A program made the translations under genes and the position numbers. Below the pieces are notes generated by a model. It had not been told where the DNA came from, did not search any database, and worked only from the letters and a program-made list of their open reading frames with translations. Positions 56,285 through 64,000 of a stretch of 64,000 bases of DNA are shown here, in pieces; positions within the stretch are counted from its first letter, which is position 1; each line of letters opens with the position of its first letter. This stretch comes from Toxonevra muliebris (taxonomy: Eukaryota > Arthropoda > Insecta > Diptera > Pallopteridae): NCBI GenBank assembly GCA_963691655.1, contig OY829326.1:95907235-95971234 (forward strand), in the 5' to 3' direction.

Positions 56285-56574
56285 GCTACAATGGGAAAAA
56301 AAACAACAACATAAGTGTATAGAACGGTAGTGGTAGTTTCTTTCAATATCTCTATTCAGTGAAGATATTTGGAATCAAATCCGTAATTCTGGGTTATGAT
56401 TTCAAATATTAGTAGCTTATATAGGATATTGAAAGATTAAGAACTATCACTAAGATCACTGATGAGGAATTGTGGCGGATTCCGAAACGGCCGTCTGATT
56501 TTGCCCGTCTCTATATACATTGTTGTTGTGATGACTACATTTGTTCATTAAGCCTGTTTATATATAACTTCAAA
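56285..56574 (+). repeat. Direct repeat copy 2 of the hammerhead element
   Basis: Begins GCTACAATGGGAAAAAAAAC; ends in ATATATAACTTCAAA just before the right-hand TAATTAAACTA. Confidence 0.9.
56458..56510 (+). ncRNA. Hammerhead ribozyme core, copy 2
   Basis: Identical to copy 1: CTGATGA at 56459-56465, predicted cleavage after C56509. Confidence 0.6.
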
Positions 56575-57415
56575 TAATTAAACTATGTTTTTTACACAGT
56601 TTTGCAGGGACTGAAAATAATCATCATTTTCAAATTATTACATAAAAAAATCATAAGTAAAAACTGGTCGTAGATAGATGTTTTAGAACAGCGGTTCCCA
56701 AAGTTTTCGGATGGAGGAAGAGTTTGCAAAATTAATAATTCCAATTATAAGAAAATACTCATACATATAAGAGTTATAAATAAAATAAACTTTATACATA
56801 TATTGCAGGAATTCAATTATACATACAAGTCTCAGCGCCCTTTGTTCTGAAAGGACAAAAGTCGTTTTTTTAGGAGCCCCGTTTGTCTCTGTTTTTGAGT
56901 ACCAATTTCAAGCACGGTGTTATTATTTATGAAATAAAACCTCTAGAAATAACTTTTATTTTTCGACTTTTTCATAAAATTAAATTTTTTTTAATTTTTT
57001 ACTATTGTATTTTAAAACCCCCAAAATTTACATTACCACAACTTGAATGAAGAACATTCATAAAAATATGCCGTTTTCTTCAATTTTGAGCCATGTTGCA
57101 TATTATTATTATTATGTGTGGGGATGTGCACCTCGTCCTTGCATAACTTTTCACCTTTTTTGAAAATATTTGTAGTATTTTTTCCCAATTTCCCACCCTC
57201 CTCAATGCAAATACAATAGTTGCAGACAAATTGATGTCCTGAAGAAGCCTATTTAATCGATACTTCTTAAATATGATTGAAACCTTTGGGTTAAAAGAAA
57301 AAAGCAAGTTCTAAAATCAAAGCCACGAGTTTAAAGGATTTGTGGAGTAAAATATAGAAAAACAATGGGGTTGCGTTTGTCGCTGTTCTGGTTGTTGGGT
57401 TATTTAAGACCAGAG

Positions 57416-57640
57416 GCTAATTACCATGGGATGTGTATTCATAACATCGCACACAAGGTCCTGTCAAGCATATTATGTGAAAGACTGAAGCTCTTCATCA
57501 ACAACCTGATTGGACCCTATAAATGTACCTTCAGGCCTGGTAAAGTTACCGCTGCAGATATTCATTCTACGTCAAATCTTAGATAAACTGAATGATACTC
57601 ACCATTTTTCCATCGATTATAATCTGGTTTTGCCATTCCT
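57416..57640 (+). pseudogene. LINE reverse-transcriptase fragment
   Basis: NYHGMCIHNIAHKVLSSILC, then ERLKLFINNLIGPYKCTFRP and GKVTAADIHST, the finger region of a LINE reverse transcriptase (NYRGI...GFRPGKST pattern). A frameshift near 57570 leads into RQILDKLNDTHHFSIDYN. A short dead scrap. Confidence 0.75.
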
Positions 57641-58563
57641 GCAAAGGTGATTTAACTTCGTAAAATATGATTGACTGTTAAGACCAGTGAAAATTGAGAC
57701 TACTCTTCTCGGAATTCGATCCAAAACCAGTTTTCAGAGCAGAAAGTAATTCATGAACATCTGTGACACTGTTATCCATAAGATTGGCATGCTACTTGCA
57801 TATTATTGACTTCAGATTTCGAAAGTTCATAAAATTTTACATAAAAAATGATATGGCTCAAATTTTTTGAAGTTCGTTTTCATAGTTAGTTAATGGGTTA
57901 ATAAAATTATCCACTCCACATAATTTTCAAACATATTTATAAATAGGAGAAAATAAAAAGGTCAAATACTATTATAGAAAAACTTTTTTTGCACAAACGT
58001 TCAACATCAAAAAAAAAAAAAAACAAAAACTTGAAAATTATTAGCTAAGGGCCTTTTTGAACCTCTAAATCCAAAAAATGTCCATTGCGTGACATTTTTC
58101 CAGTCCATTTTTTTTTTGAATTTAACAAAATAGTTTTAATTAGTTTAGCTCCTGTGAATTGAATGGCGGTTTATAGGTTAGTCTATTCTAAAATATGGAT
58201 GTAATGGAGCTGTAAAACATAAAAATGCGCCGACATTTCAGCGAAAAAAAATATTATGATTATAATTTTTTCCAGCATTTTAAATTGTTTAATTTTCAAT
58301 GTTTTTAAATTTCTTTTTGGTTTACAATTTCTTTGGATTTTTTCAAAGTAAATATGGCAACATTTTCATCACAAGTTGGTTTACATCAGGTACTTACGCA
58401 GAGGGGGATTTGGGGGATCGAAACCGGTTGAAAATTCACATTTTAGTTTTTACTCAGTTAACACATAATGCAAAATAACAAACAATTCTTCGGAGTGTTT
58501 TTGATTACAATGTTTAAAAGCTGGAAAGTAAAAATTACTACCAATTACTTATTGATACATATA

Positions 58564-60058
58564 CACTGGCGGCCATGGAAACCGCACCACCCACCAATTT
58601 CAAGGAAATCTGATTTTGTTTTAGTGAATGCATTTTGTTTTATTTTCGGGAACAAAATAAACAAAATTGCGAAAGAAATATCATACATACACACAAATTT
58701 GATTACATTTTAATTAAAACAAAAATATGGAAGAAATTACACGTTTTTGAGAGTAATAATTAAAAGTATGTATACAAAAATAAAAATATTTGTTATTTTC
58801 TAAAGGTGCAAACTAGGATTAATTTGTTTCATGTGAGAGTCATAAGCTAACTTGTTTAGTTTGTTGGTGCTCCTCGCTTAGCCTTTATTATGGCCGTTAT
58901 CTTGAATAGCATAGAGTCGACATGCACTTTAAGGATATCATTCGTTATTTTTTAATACTAAACTTTATTCCGAGCTCCAACAAGGGATTTTTTATTCTTT
59001 GGCATGTTTTGAGGAACTTTCCGTTTCATTATATGACAGAGGTGCTCTATCGGACTTAAACCGCGCGAGCTACCTGATCATTCCAGCCAGTAAATTTTAA
59101 TCTGCTAACAAATAAGAATTAACAATCTAACTTTTTTACTATTTCTAAAGTAATTAAACATTAGGCATGAATTACTAACCTAAACCTTGCCAATTTGGCG
59201 CGATGATATGCCGCAGAAGTCGATCGGAAAAATAACGTCATTAATGAGCGAAAACGCACCACAATTGGCTTACAGCAATTGCTCCATAAAAATTTACCCA
59301 TATTTTTGGGCGCTCACAGTCCCTTCAATATAGTATAAGGGACCCAGGATATAGTAGGAGAAATCCATTCAAACTATCTGACTTTGTGGGAATTTGACTA
59401 TTTTTACTACAAAGTTAACCTTGTATTGCTCTATATCAGAGCGACGAGTCTTTTATCGAGTCTTCCAGAGTCCGATTGATGTAGTTTTTAGTCCATGCCA
59501 GGCGATTTGTTTCCATCCATTTCGCCAACAAAAACTTTTTGGTTGATCGTCTCCCATACAGACCGAACTTTCGTTTTTTTCTGCGTAGGCATTCGACACT
59601 TATAGTTACGTTGTAATAGCTCTATAGCACAGTCCTTAATGTGACTGAACATTTGAATCAATCATTTATGCTTATCCTTCAGGTTATGCCATTTTCTCTC
59701 GTATTTGTCTTCCATAGACTGCTTGATCCTTTTGTCCTCTCAAGCGGGTACAAATTGCCTTTTTTCTGGATCAGCCTAACAGCAGTCGAATGTAAGCATC
59801 ATATTTCTTCAGGTATTTAACTTTATGACACTCCTTGGTTGTTAAGAACAAAAATTTCGATGTTTTGGTGGCGTGACAATTGTTTATACTTCGCAGTTGT
59901 TTTTGGCACTTTTTCAAAAATTCTTCTTTTCGCCAAACATACATTCCGCTAAACAAAGGAATCTCCTTTACAAAGGGAGAGAAATTTGGGCTAAGTTAGT
60001 GAATATTATCGAAATTGCAGCAGTATTGCAAGTGGTGCGGTTTTCATGACTACCAGTG
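58564..60058 (-). mobile_element. Tc1-like transposon relic 2
   Basis: 1495 bp between TA pairs. TIRs CACTGGCGGCCATGGAAACC and, inverted, CACTGGTAGTCATGAAAACC. Minus-strand decayed transposase (~59960-58870) with GPLYYIEGTVSAQKYG, NDVIF and IMKRKVPQNMPKNKKSLV; many stops and frameshifts. The region of the final catalytic Glu is scrambled. Confidence 0.75.
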
Positions 60059-60973
60059 TATTTTATAAAAAATTGTAATATCGATTTCGAAATATCACTA
60101 AAGTGTTATTTTTGTTTTGTCAGAACTATGATGAAAATAAAAACACATTCGATATACAGACAGCATAGAGCACAGTCGTATTTGTAATTTGCACAAGAAT
60201 ACTACAATATTTAACCCTCATCAGTCCCCTCAAACTGTGGTGCGGTTCTTTTGTATGCGACCGCATACCTACCTTTTCTTCAAGATTTCCAAAAGGTAAA
60301 ACATTAATGTAAGTGTAGGTAATTCGGATCGATTTTTGCAAGGGAAACTTTGAGCGCTAAAAATAAGGATTACAGATTTGTGAAAAAAATGTTTTTATAC
60401 AAAATTAAAGCATATTTCTTCCTCTTTTAAAATTGTTGACTACCAAAAAAAAAAACAAAACATAACTTTTTTTAATAGTTACTTAGGTAGCATCACTTCG
60501 AAAAAAATGGATTGCAAGTAATTCGGATCGAAAAATTGAGTGTGCATCGGATCAGCAAAATTTATAGCAAATTATCTTTAATTTGAGGTTTATTTAGATG
60601 GAAAAGATAAACTTGATATTTAAGGAAAATATATATGTATGCGTAAATACATACACACAAATACATACAAATTGTTGTCCAAATCTATGTATTTTCCTTA
60701 TGTAGAGATGCATTTGTGTGTATGTCAAGTTGTGGGCTATAACATTCGAGCGTATCTCTAAAGTGGGAGATGGGGTTATGGAGACTTACTTGTTCCACAC
60801 CGAACTAATTCTCAGTTATGGGCCTACTCATGGGTATCAAAATTAGGAGAAGAGGCTGTGGCTGGGCGATAGATGCGAATATATTAAAAACAAAAACAAA
60901 ACTGTGCAATCTTACGTAGGAGCAATAGCGGATCTAAAGAGCGAAGGAAGGGAGAAAGGATTTGGGGTTAAAT
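60059..60973. other. Intergenic DNA
   Basis: GTAATTCGGATCGA occurs twice (60318 and 60517). No gene recognised. Confidence 0.35.
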
Positions 60974-61083
60974 ACCCCTGACCTCCCTTCCAACTTCCCC
61001 CTAACCTCCTCCCAACTCCGCTCTAACCTCCCAACTCCTCCCCCCGCTCTCTTCTAACGCCTCCCTAACTTCCCCTTCCTTAC
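60974..61083 (+). repeat. Pyrimidine-rich minisatellite
   Basis: Degenerate repeats of CTAACCTCCCAACTCC; plus strand almost entirely C, T and A. Strand-biased and far GC-richer than the neighbourhood. Confidence 0.75.
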
Positions 61084-61875
61084 TGGTAAGAATTTTATAT
61101 ACTTATTTGATCGTTGGCCACAAATAAAAAAAAAAAATTTTAAGGGATGAACAAATGTTAACCCCCTTAAGGTAAATCTCTGGATCCGCTAGTCCGCGGC
61201 CATGCCCGTAAGCTGATAAACAATGAAATATAAAAAAAAATCAATTCTTCGAATCATTCTAAGACATTTCTGAACTTAAATTTATAAGTATATTGACATA
61301 ATCAAAAATTAAAATGTGGTCAGGAATAAAAAAAAACTAATCATTTAACACTAACTAGTTTTTAAAAATATATTTCATATTGAATTTGACTAAAAATTAC
61401 TTGTTGGTTTCAAAATTAGTATAACTACGCTATAGAAACGCTATTAATTTCAATTAATATTTCAACAAAAAAAAAAAATTTTTTGATTTTAAAATGCAAA
61501 ATTTTTTACTAAAATTCAAAATATATTTCAAGTTTATCTAAACTTTGAACTCAAAGCCCCCCCTGAACCCGAAATTTTATACTAAACAGTCATTTTTATA
61601 ATTCAAAAATATTTAGATTTTTCCAAAAACCATCATATTATTTTATATTATATTTTATTTTAATAATAATAATTTAATATAAATATAAAAGTGGGGTCGG
61701 ATATTTGAACTAATTCCTATTAGCATGGTGGGCGCGCCAATAGGATGCACGTTACAGTGCAATTGGTTATTAAATACATTCAGACTACATTAAATCTACA
61801 ATTTCAACGCCAGCTTATAAATGTCTTACTTTTAGAAAGCTTGATAATTGTCTAGTTTTTGAATTGAATTTTGTA

Positions 61876-63215
61876 CTGTTTTTGATCTGAATTCTGGTTT
61901 GATTGTAAGTCAGAATTTTTGTTTCATTTTGGTTTGAATTTTAATCTGAATTTGGTTTGAGTTTTAATCCATGTTTGGTATAAATTTTGTTTTGCTTTCC
62001 AGCGTTCGCAGACCACCGTTTGATCTGATTTCTGGTCTAAGTTTTGGTTTGCTTTTAATTTGTATTTGGCGTCTTTTTAGCCTCAGTTTTAATCTAACTC
62101 TTAGTTTGAGTTGTGGTTAATATTTTCATCTGAATTGGCTTGATTTTGATACTATTTTGGTCTAAATTTCGGTCCGTAATCGGTCTGAATTTTGTTTTAA
62201 AATTTGATCTGAATTCGTCTGGAATTTTGGTCTAATTTTTGTTTAATTTAAGTTAAAATTTTTTGATGTAAACATTTATCAGATATTTCCATTAGTTTTT
62301 GGTCTGAATTTTTGGGTTACTTTACTCGGTATTTGGTGTCGGTTTTGCCTAAAATTTTGTCTAACTATTGGTCTGAGTTGTGGTCTAAATTTTTTTTTGA
62401 ATTTTGGAATGAATTTTAAAACTGATTTTGGTTTTGATTCAGTCTGAATTCTGGATTTTCAGTTTGAGTTTTGACCTGGATTTGATCTCATTTTGGTCGA
62501 TTTTTGTTGGAATTTTGGTCCGATTCGTGGTCTATGTTCTTTTAACCGTTTGTTGCCCGGTACCCGAAAGCGTGTACGGATCTCGTTGAAATTTAAAGTG
62601 GATTGGTTTTTGGTCAAATTAAAATATATTTACATTTTAACTAATGTATAACAGGCTTAAAGAACGTATTTAATTTTTCATAAAAATTAAGTGCTTGGTT
62701 ATGGAGTTGTGAGATCGTAAACTCACCACCAGGCCGATATTAATAGCGATATCGATGGTAAGTGTGATATGAATACATATTTTAAAAATTTGTTTAAAGT
62801 GCTATCTAAATAAACTGTTATCTTAATTTAATTTTTTTTCGGGTTTTTGTTTTTACCAAAAATTACTCAAAAAATTGAAATGGATCAAATTGTTTCATCA
62901 AAATTTTTTCTCAAAAGAAATTAAAATTTCTTTCAAAATTATTTTTTCAAAATAGATCATTTAACAATATAAATCCATCAGAAAATTCATAATCAAGATT
63001 CTGATCTAGATTTTTGATCTGAATTTGGTTCTTTTCTTGGTTTGAACTTCGATCTGAAAAAAGTATATGAATCTTAGTTTGAAATTTGGTCAAAATTTCT
63101 ATTCGATTTTAGTTTGAATTTTAGTCTCAGTTTTGATATATTTTTGATGTATTTGGTAAAACTTTTGCACTAGTTTTTGGTCTGGGTCTGAGTTTTGGTC
63201 GATAGTGAGTTTGAT
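61876..63215 (+). repeat. Degenerate minisatellite, consensus near TTTGGTCTGAATTTTGG
   Basis: Runs 61876-62545 and 62996-63215, apparently one array split by ~450 bp of unrelated sequence. G-T biased on plus. Units vary in length and sequence. Confidence 0.7.
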
Positions 63216-64000
63216 ATTTATCTTTTAATTTAATAAAATCAGCCCCAAACCCCAATCCTAGAACCGTCACTGAGTGTTCCGACAAATGTCAAATTCGTAG
63301 GTTAGGCAGTATGTGCCTCAGAAATTAACAACCGTAAAAATATTATGGATCGATATTTCATGCCGCGAAAATTCTTTCAACTACAGTGGCTGCACAGTAG
63401 CACCGACGAATAAGAATATGTACCGAATTTTTTATTTTTAAGTGGTCACCTTACTTAAATGGACTTCCAGATCGAGAGCCAATTTAATAAAATACACATA
63501 CTTACATTTTTATTTTTAATCGAATGAAAAAAAAAAATATGTTGGTTTTGTTTGTATAGCATATCATTTTTATTTATTATTTTAATTGCGCATTTTTATT
63601 TTTACAACTTATGTTACCTAATTCAGGATAATTATTACATCTAATAATAATAATAGTTTTTTTTTTGTTTGTATATAATCGTTTAAACTAATTTATTGTA
63701 AAGTATATAAAATAGTATTTCTTTCATAAAAAATGTGTAGATATATTTGTTTTGAACATTTTTCTTCTTTTTTTATTTTATATTTACAAAAATCAGTATT
63801 AATTGCAAAAGAAGCGTTTTAAGGTAATTTAAAAAATCAAATCAATACGTTACAATAATCGATACGAATATTTTAAAAAAGCCTATTACAAAAATATTTA
63901 CATGCATGTATTTTTCAGTTATATTGAGTTGTTTCTGGAAAAAATTTACTGCTTTACAATTGCAAAAAAAAAAAAAGAAAGAAGAAAACTAAATAAATAA
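63216..64000. other. AT-rich window end
   Basis: No coding, RNA or repeat signal beyond simple A/T runs. Confidence 0.4.

Larger units (their letters stand above)
55796..56574 (+). mobile_element. Young non-autonomous repeat-flanked element with hammerhead motifs (Penelope/retrozyme-like)
   Basis: Two direct repeats (55796-56088 and 56285-56574), about 99% identical, around a ~196-bp spacer, with TAATTAAACTA at both outer flanks (55785-55795 and 56575-56585). Each repeat carries a hammerhead core. Predicted cleavage sites are 487 nt apart. No protein-coding region. The arrangement matches the pseudo-LTRs of Penelope-like elements or small retrozymes; an LTR element with deleted interior is the main alternative. 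Confidence 0.7.

Overview
The window is AT-rich nuclear DNA from an insect, most likely a higher fly (Diptera, Brachycera). The main anchor is a complete multi-exon gene for Rop, the fly Munc18/UNC-18 syntaxin-binding protein. Its exon translations agree almost residue for residue with the fly protein as I know it. The genus cannot be fixed from the sequence. A tephritid-like fly is a guess based on the expanded introns and the mix of transposons.

Layout. 1-5.2 kb: a mosaic of short terminal-inverted-repeat (TIR) elements, including a hAT-like element with 8-bp target duplications, a pogo-like MITE, and two related families seen again near 13.6 and 17.1 kb. 5.2-9.7 kb: a nearly full-length Jockey-type LINE on the minus strand, decayed, bounded by a 14-bp target duplication. 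10.2-12.5 kb: a five-exon minus-strand gene for a regulator with two MADF-type domains and C2H2 zinc fingers. 12.5-21.8 kb: intergenic DNA with a maT-type (DD37D) mariner carrying one nonsense codon, a P-element-like transposase relic, a non-autonomous hAT, and inverted repeat pairs. 22.0-43.3 kb: Rop, on the plus strand. 43.3-55 kb: very AT-rich downstream DNA with foldback hairpin arrays. 55.8-56.6 kb: a young element made of two ~290-bp direct repeats, each containing an intact hammerhead-ribozyme core. 57-64 kb: a LINE reverse-transcriptase scrap, a Tc1-like relic, a pyrimidine tract and a degenerate minisatellite.

Rop has eleven coding exons, of which two (4a at 29320-29429 and 4b at 30546-30649) are alternative versions of the same 35-37 residue segment. 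Including both or neither shifts the frame into an early stop, so the gene must choose one. The products would be 600 or 598 residues. The fly Ras2 gene, which shares a bidirectional promoter with Rop in Drosophila, is not recognisable upstream. The nearest upstream gene I can see is the MADF/zinc-finger gene about 9.5 kb away.

The observations most worth following up are the Rop exon pair, the hammerhead-bearing repeat element (plus a second, independent hammerhead-like motif in Rop intron 1), and the hairpin array at 47-49 kb.
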